The notes: generated by a model from the sequence alone, not told the origin. A stretch of 64,000 nt of DNA from Lawsonibacter faecis (GCF_014287675.1 NZ_JACOPQ010000001.1:432774-496773), one strand, 5' to 3'. Positions 35,901-45,482 are shown, counted from the first letter of the stretch. A program made the numbers and translations.

Positions 35901-38900
35901 TGCCCTCTATGCCGTCCACACGGGTGCGGGGATCCTCTACCAGATAACCCAGCCAGAACTCCGCACCTTCCTTAAGGATGGGATAGATGGCCTCCAATAC
36001 CTCGGGATCTTGGGTGTACAAGTAGTAATCCCACAGATTCTGACAGGTCCACGCGCCGCTGCCGGGGGTAAAGCCCCAGGAGAAATCATTGCCGGGCGCG
36101 GTCTTGCCAAAGGGATTTGCCTCTGTGTTGACCACCCATCCCTTCTCAACACCAAAATGCTCTCTGGCGGTTACGTTGCCGGGCTTACGGAGGGAATCCA
36201 TGTAATTCACAAGCGGCATGCCGGTCTCAGACATATTTGTGACAAAGGCCGGCCAATAGTTCATCTGAAGGTTTACATTGAAGTGGTAGTCAGAGTTCCA
36301 TCCGGGGTTGTTGCTGTTGTTCCAGATGCCCTGCAGATTGGCCGGCAGAGAATCCCTGGAGGAGGACAGCAACAAATATCGGCCGAACTGGAACAGCAAG
36401 GTCTCCGCATAGGCGCTGCGCTCCTGTTTGTATGAAGTAAGCAGCTCGTCAGTGGGCAGGCTCGCCTTGTCTTTATCGCCCAAATCCAAGCTCACGCGAC
36501 CCATGATTTCCTGATAATCGTCCAAATGAGCCTTTAGCAGAGCAGTAAAGCCCTTTTGGGCGGCAGCATTAAGTCGATCCGCTACTGTCTGCGCAGCTGC
36601 AGCGCCGTCAGGATCATTGTTGTTCAGATAGTCTCCATCTGCGGTCTGAAAATCAGCGATATTTTTGATGTTGTTGCTCTCGGTAATGTCGTAGTTGGTA
36701 CCCGCAGACATGAGGATAAGCACGTCCTCGCCGTCTTTCACAGTGATAGTGCCGTCGTTATTGCAGATAATGTCCGCATCTGGAGCCACGACCTTTAACT
36801 GCACGGCAAAGGCCATTCCGCCAGCGGTCACCTTGCCCTGATAAAGGACGGAGTCTCCCTCGGCCTTGTCGGTAATGGCGGTTCTTCCGCTACCGGGATC
36901 ATAATCCAGCGTGAAGCTCAGCGTGTTTTCCTGATCAGCAGTCAAGCGAATGGCCATTACGTTACCGGGATAGCTGGCCATGTATTCGCGGGCAAAGTGG
37001 ATGCCGCTGTTTTCATAGGATACACGAACCATACCATCCTGAAGATCCAGCTCCCGGAGGTAGTTCTCAGGCGTAGCGGTGCGGGCGGCGCCGTCAAAGT
37101 CCAGATAGATGTCGCCCAGAGTCTGATAGGCGCCGCAGCCGGCCTGATTGCCCAGAATACCGCCGACATTGATGCCGGAGTAGTCTCCATCCACCCGTTC
37201 AAACATGGCGTTCTGTATGTCCTTCAGATTCTTCCAGGCACCCTCAACGTTCCCGCCTTGATAGCCGTTGCCCTTACTCCAGAGTGTGATCTCATTCACC
37301 TGAATCTGCTCTTTATCGGTCTTGCCGAACACCATGCCGCCCAAGTTGCCGTTGCCGATGGGCAGGGCCTCACGAGCCCAGTCGTTGGCAGGCTTGGTGT
37401 ACCAGGTACGCAGGTAACCGTCCACCACAACGGTGCAGTTGGCACAGGCACTGCCAGATGCTGCGGTGACGACCGCGGTACCGGGCGCCTTGGCGGTAAT
37501 CAGGCCATCCCCGTCTACCTCGGCCACCGCCGAGTCACTGGTGGACCAAATAATATCGCCACCAACAGGGACAACATCTGCTTTAAGCTGGGTTGTTGTG
37601 TCCTCCTCCAGTCGAACAAACCGCTGATTCAGATGCACACCGGGCCTTACCGCCTCCACAGTAATGACAATAGAGCCTGTGGTGGCTGCCGCGTCGTCAA
37701 AGGTCACCGTCAGAGTATGCACACCGATCACCAGAGTATTTAGATAGGCCCCTGTAAAGGTCACGGCGGTGTTGGAGGCGCTGTAGTCCTGCCCCAAGAC
37801 TAACTCGGAGCCGTCATCTTTAATACTGGTCACTCCTGCGCCGTTGAAATCCACCCGAGCGGACATAGCACGGCCGGCGCTCTGAACAGCGGTCAAGTCT
37901 GTGTCGATAATCTGAGGGGGCATCCCCTCTTTAGCGAGGGCACGCACTTCCGCCTCGGAGAGGGCGGAAGTATAAATTTTGAACTCGTCGATAGCTCCCT
38001 TAAACTTATGAAGCAGGCTGTTTGATGTGTTATAGTTGCCGCCAATGCGGAGCTTGCTGTTATAACCGCTCATATCGTCAGGGACGTTGTTGGAGGCGAC
38101 CTTTTCACCATTTAGGTACAGGTCATTTCCATCACTTCTGCGGACAGCGGCAACATGAACCCATTCTCCAACCGGGATTGTCTTATCGCCGCTGTTCAGG
38201 TCGCCGCACTGGTTGCTGGAGGCCCACAGTCTGCTATCATTGCGTATATGGAACCAGATTCCGTGACTGCTGGGATCGCCGGATGCGCCGTTGGAAAAGA
38301 TTGTTTGAGATTCGCCAGTCTTTCCATCCCACTTGATCCAGGCCGAGAGCGTAAAGGTGTTCTGATCCACAAGCCCTGCTCCGGAGACGTCCGCATAGCC
38401 GTTAGCCGAAAATTGAGCGGCCTTGCCCGTCTTACCGTCAGTTACCTTGACGGTATCGGCCTTGACAGCATTCTCATGTCCGGCGCTGTCCACTGCGGTT
38501 AGCCCCTCGGTCTCATCGAACTTGAAATAATGGAACAGATAAGAGAGTGTGACCTCTACACCGTCTGTGGGGTTCCCCGACAGATCCTTGACACCGGAAA
38601 TTGTCAGCGTTACGGTCTCTGCCGCACCCATACCGGTGATGGTCAGCGTGACCATCTTTCCGCTCGCTATTGCAGTAACTGCGTTTACTGCTCCAGAGAA
38701 GGTGTAGTTGGTAAGCGCCTCGGCGCTTTCTTTGTCCAGCCGCTCATTAAAGGTCAGAATAATATTACCGTTTTTTAACTCGCTGCTCAGCAGTTTGGGT
38801 GCAGTGGTATCATCGCCGATTTCTACCTTGGCAACATCGGACTTACTCCCCTCCGTATTTCCGCTGTTAACGGCGGAAACCTCATAGGAGTATGTGGTAT

Positions 38901-41900
38901 TGGCTTGTACATCTACATCGGTATAGGTAACAACAGTTCCGACCCGCGCAATTTGAATGCCATTGCGGTAGACTATATACCCGGATATTCCGCTGTCCTC
39001 ATCTGTAGCGGCAGTCCAATTCAACGTCACGCTGGTGCCGTCGTCGGCCGGTTCCGCCGTCAGGGTAGGAGTTGTTGGCGGCGTTGGGTCTGCCACGCTG
39101 TAAACCTGGAAGTTATCAATGACAAAGCCGCCCTCAATTCGGGCGATGTAGTCCAGCTTGTCACCAGTGGTAAAGTTAAGTTTCGTATGGCCCTTAGAGA
39201 AATTTTCCCGCATGGGCTTGTCGTTCCCATCTGCCTCGGATACGATCTCCACCGTGCCGCTGCCCAGAGCGTCGAGCTCCAGCGTGTATTCCGTATTAGG
39301 CATCAGCCTCATCGTAGAGGGGCGGGTACGCATCTGGCCCCCTTGCTTCTTAAGGGAAAAGGTGCTTACTTCCCCATTAGGACCTGTGGCAATCGCGTCG
39401 TCGGTGTAAGGGGGATGGCTCCCGGAGAGGTGGTAACCGCCGTCACCGCCGCCCTCAGGAGTGAAGACGCCAGTGCCGCCCTGCTCGACGTACTCAAAGG
39501 TCTCATAGGCTGCGTAGTTTTTAGTCGGGTCGCTGGTGGGGAAGCCCGGATCGGCTGTCTCCACGATACGGCTCTGCATAAAGGTCGCTTTTCCGGTTGC
39601 ATTTTCACAGGCATCAGCCGAGAGGACGATTTCCGCGGTAGTTTCTGTGGCAGTAAAGTCCACCCACAAGCGATCCACCCGCATATTTCTGGCGTAAGTA
39701 TCAAAACAGTTATTGGCGCGGACGGTCTGATCCACATAGTTGCTGTAGACCTTATCGCCATCCTTCACAGTAATGCGGGCGGTCTTGCCGTTCTCGGAGC
39801 CCGCCCATATTATGGCGCGGTATTTCTGGCCGGGGGTCAGGCCGGTCATGGTCTGGGAAATCTGGCCGGCTTCTGTGCCGCTGATGGTGAGGATGGACAC
39901 ACCGTCGCCGTTGTCGTTAAACTGAATGTCGGCCTCCCCAGAGTCCTGCCAGATAGAGAAATCACGGCTGTTGAAGCCGGTATCCTTAATTGAGCTGCCT
40001 ACGCTCCAGTCAGTGGCGCTGAGATCCACGGTTGCGCTACCCGGATAGACCACATAAGGGGTCTTAGACTGGGCATCTATGGTAATTTGACCGCTCGTAA
40101 CAGCCAATGCACCATCTACCAGCACCTTCCCAGTCTGGGTAAGCTGATAGAGTTGTACAGTAGCCTGGTTGCTCCAGGATGCGGGCAAATACCAGGTACT
40201 GCTGCCACCGGCGGAGTTCCAGTGATATATCTTAGCGGCTTCATCGGGGTTTCGGGTGGTGCTGTCCTTGGCAAACCAAGGAATAAAAATTTTCCCATCA
40301 CCGGCAATCAGATGTTCATCCTTATATATCTTATAGTCGCTGGTTGTGCGGACATTTCCCGCAAAGAATGCCTCGCCATCGGTCTGTTTGCGTACATCGT
40401 GGCACATAAGGTATTTCTGGGGAAGTTGGTTGGTATAGAACTGCTCCACAACAGGGTTTATGCTGGTGTTGTGCTGCCAGGACATAAAGGAAGCGGAACG
40501 GCCATAGCCACCCCAGTAGAGGCCGCTGTTATTGTAGACGTCCTTCTGGGTGTTGTAGACGAAGTGGTGCATTCCCGTAGCGCTGATCTCCGGCCAATGG
40601 ACCCAGTTGTTGTAGCGGTCAAAATCATTCTGGTTTTCGGTACCAATCATTGCCCCGTTGCGAATCAGAGCATCCGCCAACCGGGTCTCGCACCAACGGT
40701 CATCCGTATAAGTATCCACATAGACAAAACCGATACCAGGTGTCGTGCCATTGTTGGAGGCCTTAGCAAACATGGAGTCCAGGCGCTCATCCATGGTACT
40801 CTGGCCTTCGTTGGTATTTAGAATATCAGCTTCACGGCGGATGTTCTTGGACTGATCCATCCAGGCCCAGGCGTTCTTGTTGGAGATCACATGATCGTTG
40901 TACATGGCGGCCTCGGGATAGGCTTCAGTGTGATTGATGTGAACGCCAAACGTAGAATTAATCTCCTCAATAGCCTCGCTCATCACCGACAAATCCTTTG
41001 CTCCACCGGCTCTCTTGTTAATGTCATCATAATCGGCGTGGGCAGAGTCGTGGCCTTCGTTGGCATAGCCCTTAAGCACCAGAATCTGATCAAAACCGTC
41101 AATGAGGTTGGACATACGTTTTAGGTTATCCTCTACCTGCAGAAAAGGTTGCTGGGCCTCACTGACAAAGTTATAACCCACTTCAAAGAAGCTGCGGGCA
41201 GCTTGATCGCCACCGGGAATTTTATCGCTGATGATAGTTTTGAGGGCATTTGCACCATCCTGCCAGTCCAGTATATCGTCTTCATTGGTGTCCTCTGTGA
41301 GGACGACCTTGCAGTAGAGATCGGGCTCTTCAGGCTCAGAAGCAATCGGAAAAATCTTTTCCCCATCCAGGCCGCGATACATAAACTCATTGTTCCAGAA
41401 ACCTGCGCTCACACCGCCGCCTGGCAGGTCAAAGGCTCGGAACTTGAACTCCTGTATGTTGAGCAAGACGTTGTTCGCCATAGAGGCGGAGAGTTCGCTC
41501 GTAGTAATCACCGGAATAGTTGCTACTGTGTCCGCCGTTTTCGATACTTTATCTTCAGAGATGGTATAGTGACTTTCGCCCAGCTTCGACTGATGGAATG
41601 ATCCAAAACTCTCCTGGAAACCTGCGGCATCCAGCTTTGCGCCTGTCTGTGTGCTATTGGCGGAAATCAAAGGCTGATTGGGCAAGCCTAGGGAATAGAC
41701 CAGCTCACCATCCGGCTCTGAGATGTTCTTAATATGCATATCCAGCACATTGCCATCCAGTACAGTAAAGGACACGTCAAAGGTAACTTCACTGCCATCA
41801 GGAACAATGTGGTAGGTAACACTGTCTGATGTGACTGTGGCTGTAGCCGCGGCAGGATAGTCCACTGTGTTAATCGTTACATAGTTGTGCTTGAACTCTG

Positions 41901-44409
41901 TTCCCTTCAGGATCTTGCCATTTAGTGCATACTCCTTAACGCGGGGGAAATCAGAGGCAAGGCTGACCGTCAGGCCGCCCTTCGCTATCGTGGTTGTATC
42001 GCTGTCATCCGCTTCCAACAGGGTAGGCAGCACCGTTCGGAAGATGACCTTCTTCACCAATATCTCACAATTGTTGCCTGTGAGCAGGCCCATTCTCCCC
42101 AGCGAAGCATTGGCTTGGGAAACCGTTCCGGTGTACATAAACTGATCGTCAATCCAAATTGTTACCGTGTCACCCTGTATGCGGGCCTTCAGCTTGGTGT
42201 CCGCCTCGCCAGCGCGGGAGAGTGAGAAACTGCCGTCGCCATGGATTTGTGTATTGATTCCATCGTTATTTTTGAAGAACCACTTCATCAAAGCGTAATC
42301 ATCATCATGCTGAACGCCCTGCCAAGTGTTTCCGACAGATTCTCCCCGGAAGAGTATGCCCGCCTGGAAGTCATCATTGAGCGCCTGAAGGGTAATCTCA
42401 ACCTCTCCGTCACGTGTCAGGGGGAAGTTGACGTTCATTAGGGCCACGTTGCCGGTGATATGCATGGCACCGCTATCCTCGGTCATCACAAAAGTTCCTT
42501 TGCCGAAGAGCTTTGTCCACTCATCAGCGCCCTTATCGGGCGTCCAGACATACTCGGTACGGGTATTTTCCAGTTTGGTCACTGCAAAAGCGGTCTCGCT
42601 GCCCTTAGTAAAGGCGACTTTGAGGGTAAAACTATTGCTGACGCTTGCAATGTAACTCTTGTTCAGGGTAATACTGTCATCCGACACGATGTAGTCGGTG
42701 GAAAGTGTCAGTTCCTCCATACCATTGGTGATGCTCTTTACGCTGTCTCCTGCGCCAAGCGTCAACGGGATGGTCACATCGCCCGTACCCCAGTCCTCAG
42801 TTTTGATGACCACTTCATTTTTGCCAAGGGCAGATTGGATATATTCACTACGAACGATATTGGCAATATGGACCGTCTTATCCGTAACCTGTCCCCAGAT
42901 GCGAAAACCATAGCCGCCTTCATCAATCTCGCTTGCGGTGTTAAAAGTCGTAAGCCTTTTCTGCTCCGCCCCCGAACCGACATAGACGGCCATGCTATTC
43001 CCGATCGTAATAAACTTTAGATGATAGGTCGTGCCAACGGCAAAGGACATTGCCAACTCGTTGGATACACCCGGCCACCCCTCATTACCGTTAACCTGAT
43101 AGCTATGCTGGATCTGCGCGGGCTCGCCGACAGCAAAGCCGGTGCAGTTTTTGCCGCTCTTGAACCGGGGGAAAAAGGCTGTTTGAATTTTTTCCCCGGT
43201 TTCTCCGGTTACAGTAAAATCCAGCTCCAGGATACTGTCCCGGTAAGTGGGCGCCGTGCTGTCATAAATCGCCACACTTCCGTCGTTGTCCTGATAGACT
43301 GCGCCATAGTCGATGCTAAAGCCTACGCCCTCACTGTCCGGGACAATCCACCCTTCTTTTATTTCGATGTCTGCGTCTCCACCAAACTTCTGCATCTTCC
43401 AAACTCCGGCATCCACCGGTGGGGTCGCTTCTCCCACACCGGAAGCAGTGATGACTACATCGCCCTTGATGCTGGGCACATTAATCGCGCCGGTGGCATT
43501 GTCATAAGTATAATCTGTCGGGGCCACAAGCGTGATCCCGTCCATAACAATCTCAACTGTCTCGGGCAAATTATACCCAGGAGGTGTGGAAAGAGTGAAT
43601 TCTAGCGTCTCTCCCTCCGCTATGGCGGTGGGAACATTTTGGTCTTTCACCAAGTTCTCCAAAGCGTAGGTTACTATATTAAGTTCTACTCCAGATGTGG
43701 GCCGCCCAGTAAAACGCAACTCAGAGAGACCGTAGTAGCCGTCATTTCCCCAGGTGCCGCTGACACCGTCGGGGTCGGCGGTAAGTTTGACATACCTGGC
43801 ACTGGCACCACCAAAGTTGACCGGAGTATTGCTGCCGTCATTCAGGTTGGTGGCGGCTTGGCCCTCCTGCCCGCTGGCTTGGGCAAACTGAAATGGGTAG
43901 TCGCTACTCCCGTCTGTAAAGGGCATATCGGCAGGCTTCACGAGCGCGGTCCAACTCCCGTTCACTCCTGTCTCAGAGTATTCAATTTTCACGTTTTTAA
44001 AGCCGCGGCCATTCGCCTCAGCCTGGTTCATGTTCCAGACCCACAACTCTTCCAGTTCGTAAACTTGGCCCAAATCCACCTGTACCCAAGCGTTGGCGCC
44101 TGGGTTAACATCCGTATGCCAATGACTCCCATCTGTCTTGCTGTTACTGCACGTTGCCGTAAGACTATCGTCCGACATCCCGCTGCCATCAATCAAGTTC
44201 TTTGTCTCTATATGGGCAGAGCTTGGATACGTCGATCCGGCGATTACTTCCTCAGGTGTGATCAGAGTGCTTGATCTGGCTAATTCATCGGCGGGAACAA
44301 TTAATTCGTCTTTGTACTCCTGCGTCATGGCGGATACTGGCAGCATACTGATGCACATCACAAATGCCAGGAACAGTGCCAAGGGTCGGATCACTCTTTC
44401 TCGACTCAT
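32482..44409 (-). CDS. Giant SLH-anchored bifunctional mucinase: GH101 endo-alpha-GalNAcase + GH95 alpha-L-fucosidase
   Basis: 3975 residues, secreted. Approximate order: signal peptide 1-28; F5/8-type carbohydrate-binding domain 55-236; X2/Ig-like; sugar-binding-like beta domains 335-520 and 620-790; GH101 core 805-1460 (Asp1232 in VYVDTYTDDRW, Glu1258 in GTEN); galactose-binding-like domains 1465-1770; FN3 1775-1865; Ig-like; LamG 1958-2160; X2-like; Big_2 2257-2330; GH95 2332-3100; Big-type 3135-3225; F5/8 domain 3235-3380; FIVAR-like helices 3385-3452 and 3605-3690; Cys-containing HTLTHHAAVAATC-type repeats 3460-3600; linker; three SLH modules 3810-3975. In GH95, ALPIGNGNLGGMVFG opens the domain; Asn2711/Asn2713 and Glu2908 match catalytic positions of Bifidobacterium AfcA, while the usual Asp is Glu3020. 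It would remove alpha-1,2-fucose and core-1 disaccharide from mucin. Confidence 0.88.
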   Translation of the reverse strand: MSRERVIRPLALFLAFVMCISMLPVSAMTQEYKDELIVPADELARSSTLITPEEVIAGSTYPSSAHIETKNLIDGSGMSDDSLTATCSNSKTDGSHWHTDVNPGANAWVQVDLGQVYELEELWVWNMNQAEANGRGFKNVKIEYSETGVNGSWTALVKPADMPFTDGSSDYPFQFAQASGQEGQAATNLNDGSNTPVNFGGASARYVKLTADPDGVSGTWGNDGYYGLSELRFTGRPTSGVELNIVTYALENLVKDQNVPTAIAEGETLEFTLSTPPGYNLPETVEIVMDGITLVAPTDYTYDNATGAINVPSIKGDVVITASGVGEATPPVDAGVWKMQKFGGDADIEIKEGWIVPDSEGVGFSIDYGAVYQDNDGSVAIYDSTAPTYRDSILELDFTVTGETGEKIQTAFFPRFKSGKNCTGFAVGEPAQIQHSYQVNGNEGWPGVSNELAMSFAVGTTYHLKFITIGNSMAVYVGSGAEQKRLTTFNTASEIDEGGYGFRIWGQVTDKTVHIANIVRSEYIQSALGKNEVVIKTEDWGTGDVTIPLTLGAGDSVKSITNGMEELTLSTDYIVSDDSITLNKSYIASVSNSFTLKVAFTKGSETAFAVTKLENTRTEYVWTPDKGADEWTKLFGKGTFVMTEDSGAMHITGNVALMNVNFPLTRDGEVEITLQALNDDFQAGILFRGESVGNTWQGVQHDDDYALMKWFFKNNDGINTQIHGDGSFSLSRAGEADTKLKARIQGDTVTIWIDDQFMYTGTVSQANASLGRMGLLTGNNCEILVKKVIFRTVLPTLLEADDSDTTTIAKGGLTVSLASDFPRVKEYALNGKILKGTEFKHNYVTINTVDYPAAATATVTSDSVTYHIVPDGSEVTFDVSFTVLDGNVLDMHIKNISEPDGELVYSLGLPNQPLISANSTQTGAKLDAAGFQESFGSFHQSKLGESHYTISEDKVSKTADTVATIPVITTSELSASMANNVLLNIQEFKFRAFDLPGGGVSAGFWNNEFMYRGLDGEKIFPIASEPEEPDLYCKVVLTEDTNEDDILDWQDGANALKTIISDKIPGGDQAARSFFEVGYNFVSEAQQPFLQVEDNLKRMSNLIDGFDQILVLKGYANEGHDSAHADYDDINKRAGGAKDLSVMSEAIEEINSTFGVHINHTEAYPEAAMYNDHVISNKNAWAWMDQSKNIRREADILNTNEGQSTMDERLDSMFAKASNNGTTPGIGFVYVDTYTDDRWCETRLADALIRNGAMIGTENQNDFDRYNNWVHWPEISATGMHHFVYNTQKDVYNNSGLYWGGYGRSASFMSWQHNTSINPVVEQFYTNQLPQKYLMCHDVRKQTDGEAFFAGNVRTTSDYKIYKDEHLIAGDGKIFIPWFAKDSTTRNPDEAAKIYHWNSAGGSSTWYLPASWSNQATVQLYQLTQTGKVLVDGALAVTSGQITIDAQSKTPYVVYPGSATVDLSATDWSVGSSIKDTGFNSRDFSIWQDSGEADIQFNDNGDGVSILTISGTEAGQISQTMTGLTPGQKYRAIIWAGSENGKTARITVKDGDKVYSNYVDQTVRANNCFDTYARNMRVDRLWVDFTATETTAEIVLSADACENATGKATFMQSRIVETADPGFPTSDPTKNYAAYETFEYVEQGGTGVFTPEGGGDGGYHLSGSHPPYTDDAIATGPNGEVSTFSLKKQGGQMRTRPSTMRLMPNTEYTLELDALGSGTVEIVSEADGNDKPMRENFSKGHTKLNFTTGDKLDYIARIEGGFVIDNFQVYSVADPTPPTTPTLTAEPADDGTSVTLNWTAATDEDSGISGYIVYRNGIQIARVGTVVTYTDVDVQANTTYSYEVSAVNSGNTEGSKSDVAKVEIGDDTTAPKLLSSELKNGNIILTFNERLDKESAEALTNYTFSGAVNAVTAIASGKMVTLTITGMGAAETVTLTISGVKDLSGNPTDGVEVTLSYLFHYFKFDETEGLTAVDSAGHENAVKADTVKVTDGKTGKAAQFSANGYADVSGAGLVDQNTFTLSAWIKWDGKTGESQTIFSNGASGDPSSHGIWFHIRNDSRLWASSNQCGDLNSGDKTIPVGEWVHVAAVRRSDGNDLYLNGEKVASNNVPDDMSGYNSKLRIGGNYNTSNSLLHKFKGAIDEFKIYTSALSEAEVRALAKEGMPPQIIDTDLTAVQSAGRAMSARVDFNGAGVTSIKDDGSELVLGQDYSASNTAVTFTGAYLNTLVIGVHTLTVTFDDAAATTGSIVITVEAVRPGVHLNQRFVRLEEDTTTQLKADVVPVGGDIIWSTSDSAVAEVDGDGLITAKAPGTAVVTAASGSACANCTVVVDGYLRTWYTKPANDWAREALPIGNGNLGGMVFGKTDKEQIQVNEITLWSKGNGYQGGNVEGAWKNLKDIQNAMFERVDGDYSGINVGGILGNQAGCGAYQTLGDIYLDFDGAARTATPENYLRELDLQDGMVRVSYENSGIHFAREYMASYPGNVMAIRLTADQENTLSFTLDYDPGSGRTAITDKAEGDSVLYQGKVTAGGMAFAVQLKVVAPDADIICNNDGTITVKDGEDVLILMSAGTNYDITESNNIKNIADFQTADGDYLNNNDPDGAAAAQTVADRLNAAAQKGFTALLKAHLDDYQEIMGRVSLDLGDKDKASLPTDELLTSYKQERSAYAETLLFQFGRYLLLSSSRDSLPANLQGIWNNSNNPGWNSDYHFNVNLQMNYWPAFVTNMSETGMPLVNYMDSLRKPGNVTAREHFGVEKGWVVNTEANPFGKTAPGNDFSWGFTPGSGAWTCQNLWDYYLYTQDPEVLEAIYPILKEGAEFWLGYLVEDPRTRVDGIEGTGELVTAPGGSSEHGPIGVGTTYDMSLAYMEMSYTVEAAKLLGRDAELQVQIEAALPRMHPFWIGADGQLKEWREESGYSSMPGTDPLHRHLSHLLGMHPGNLISKENSSFSEYYDAAVRALELRDDGSSSVGWSMAQKGNIFARVGNGEMALHHMNLLLTRGLGNNLLDIYVHPGWGDIFQVEANMGYTAGVAEMLIQSHQGYIQPLPALPEEWADGSYTGLVARGNFETDAVWADGSLTDFTIRSGSGGECVVRYPNISKATLTGADFTVVDANTVKFNTVKDGEYTFINIPAYKPVREITVASPSGVTLLEQAGQTIQLTAEVAPVDASDLGVTWKATKLNGTPTQSVVIDQNGLLTAMETLARETVKVTAVAKDGSATKGEILIMVVTDRTAGESKNVVLSQPVTMTGAEIYGRPDLKLEHVNDGNLSTRMAIAGDGQTNADIVFEFELDGAKVIDRVDLYEYLDRNWGTNGRIDKLTVEIPEGDNWKLVAAKETPDDGSGNGSRLLSITFDPVTADVVRVIATDNDLSSPTIWEVEVYGTELATKPANKAVLISKLKESASLTEEDFNGVTGGWSNYVKARTDAIAAANNPAVTQKQVDDVLSALTEAIEAGEQPPVHDHTLTHHAAVAATCTTAGNVEYWQCTGCAKRFSDENGNNEITVIEVPALGHAYGEWSVTTPATCTAKGVETRTCANDTTHQEIRDIPMLKHAYVWKHDDVQHWKLCTVGSEIDESTRAIHIWELNKDASAEIEDHYDCLCGAVKVVDKAALSEAILAVKEDRKDIVVNDGTPFDVPYGTKFVSAETMAVLDTAIAAAETAMNTVESDAEVTAAVEALNAAATVFTSAIQTGSYLPPYTPPNGKTDKETVKNEDGSTITTVTDKKTGDKIITTTYPDGSKVVTTAPKDGEAVSKVTVPAGKTSIVTIPDTGNVPVIMNEDGTEDIIEFSIVCEDGVKFLADKNMTVKVIDNSKTFADVAVSHWAADSVQFVASRELFTGTGNDVFDPMGAMTRAMLVTVLARLDGQDTEGGETWYSKAMNWGVKTGVTDGTAPESNITREQLAVMLYRYAKAEKTQADLSGFADSGSISDWASDAMNWAVVEGIITGKTGGKLDPSGLASRAEVAAMLQRFIESILK

Positions 44410-44450
44410 ATGGGTCCCTCCTGCCTTTATTGACCTTCGGGTCTAAAACC

Positions 44451-44512
44451 ATTATAAACGTCTCATTCCAGCAATGTCGTATAATTTATGTACTATTTTT
44501 AAGGTTTTGTTT
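44451..44512 (-). promoter_or_regulatory. Promoter and conserved upstream box of the second giant gene
   Basis: Same arrangement as at 32233-32294: TATAAT (44451-44456 on the minus strand) and a 49-base box (44464-44512) that differs at one base. It lies between the AraC-type gene's stop and the giant gene's start. Confidence 0.62.
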
Positions 44513-44547
44513 AAAATACAGAACTGGACAGATGTCTTTTTTTATCA

Positions 44548-45405
44548 CTACACATTTTTATCAGTCATTAGCTTGTACTCTCCAGGCGTAACATGTGTAT
44601 ATCGCTTAAATACAGTGGAGAAATACTGCGTGCTCGAAAAACCCAGCCGGGAGGCAATCTCCGTTATCGTCAGCTCCGACTCTGTCAGCCACCGCATCGC
44701 CTTGTCCACCTTGCCAATATTGATATAATCATTTACTGTAATGTTGATGACTTCCTTAAAAACGGTCGAGAGATACCGCGGCGTCACCTGGCAGGCCTCC
44801 GCCACATCCGCCAGACCTATCTTCTCCTCCATATGGTCGCTGATGAACTGTATTGCCCGTATCGCCAGCGGATTTTCAATGACGAATATCCGTCGGTACC
44901 CCTGGGATATCTCCCTGGAGAGCAGGAACACCATCTCATAGATATAAATTTTTGCCAGTGGGCCGCTAAATTCTTCCTCTTTGTTGTTCATTTCCGTGCA
45001 AATACGCTCCACACAGGAGCGAAGCCGCACAGAAAAGGGCTGAAGCAGATAGGCGCTGTGCTCATCGGTCATGTAGCCCAGGAACTTTACCTCCTCTGCC
45101 ACATCCGGCTCCACCCATGAGAAGCTGTCAGGCTGGAAATGCATCTGGAGGAAGACTGCCGGCCGCCGGGAACGCATATGGAAGGAGTGAATCATGTGGG
45201 GAAAGATAACCATCATCTCCCCTGTCCGGACTGTAATGGTCTCCCCGTTGACCACAATGTCGCACTCCCCCTCCGTCATCATACATACCTCTACATTCTT
45301 GTGGCAGTGCGGTCCGAAGTTGTAGCCCGGCTGCAACGTCCGCGGCAGGGCGTTGTATATCATATTCTGTTCCTTGTAGTACAGCATTCCGATGATGGAT
45401 TCCAT
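44548..45405 (-). CDS. AraC-family regulator with cupin sensor domain
   Basis: 285 residues. Residues about 25-110 form a cupin-type ligand domain (GPHCHKNVEVCMMTEGECD). Residues about 185-280 hold the two AraC helix-turn-helix motifs (GLADVAEACQVTPRYLSTVF and LTITEIASRLGFSSTQYFS). It lies directly upstream of the GH101-GH95 gene on the same strand, and both giant genes carry a shared upstream box, so it is the likely activator of mucin degradation, responding to a released sugar. That link is inferred. A promoter with consensus-like boxes precedes it. Confidence 0.92.
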   Translation of the reverse strand: MESIIGMLYYKEQNMIYNALPRTLQPGYNFGPHCHKNVEVCMMTEGECDIVVNGETITVRTGEMMVIFPHMIHSFHMRSRRPAVFLQMHFQPDSFSWVEPDVAEEVKFLGYMTDEHSAYLLQPFSVRLRSCVERICTEMNNKEEEFSGPLAKIYIYEMVFLLSREISQGYRRIFVIENPLAIRAIQFISDHMEEKIGLADVAEACQVTPRYLSTVFKEVINITVNDYINIGKVDKAMRWLTESELTITEIASRLGFSSTQYFSTVFKRYTHVTPGEYKLMTDKNV

Positions 45406-45453
45406 GGCCTCTAACCCTCTCTTTCTTATACTTTACAGGTGCTCTTGTACAGC

Positions 45454-45482
45454 ATCATAACAGGAGCAGACTTTTCGGTCAA
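45454..45482 (-). promoter_or_regulatory. Promoter of the AraC-type regulator
   Basis: TTGACC and TATGAT on the minus strand with a 17-base spacer, 49 bases before the start codon. Confidence 0.65.

Noticed and set aside
23057..44409. Idea that the two giant frames are an assembly artefact
   Set aside because: Each has its own signal peptide, promoter region and terminator, and domains run continuously without frameshift.
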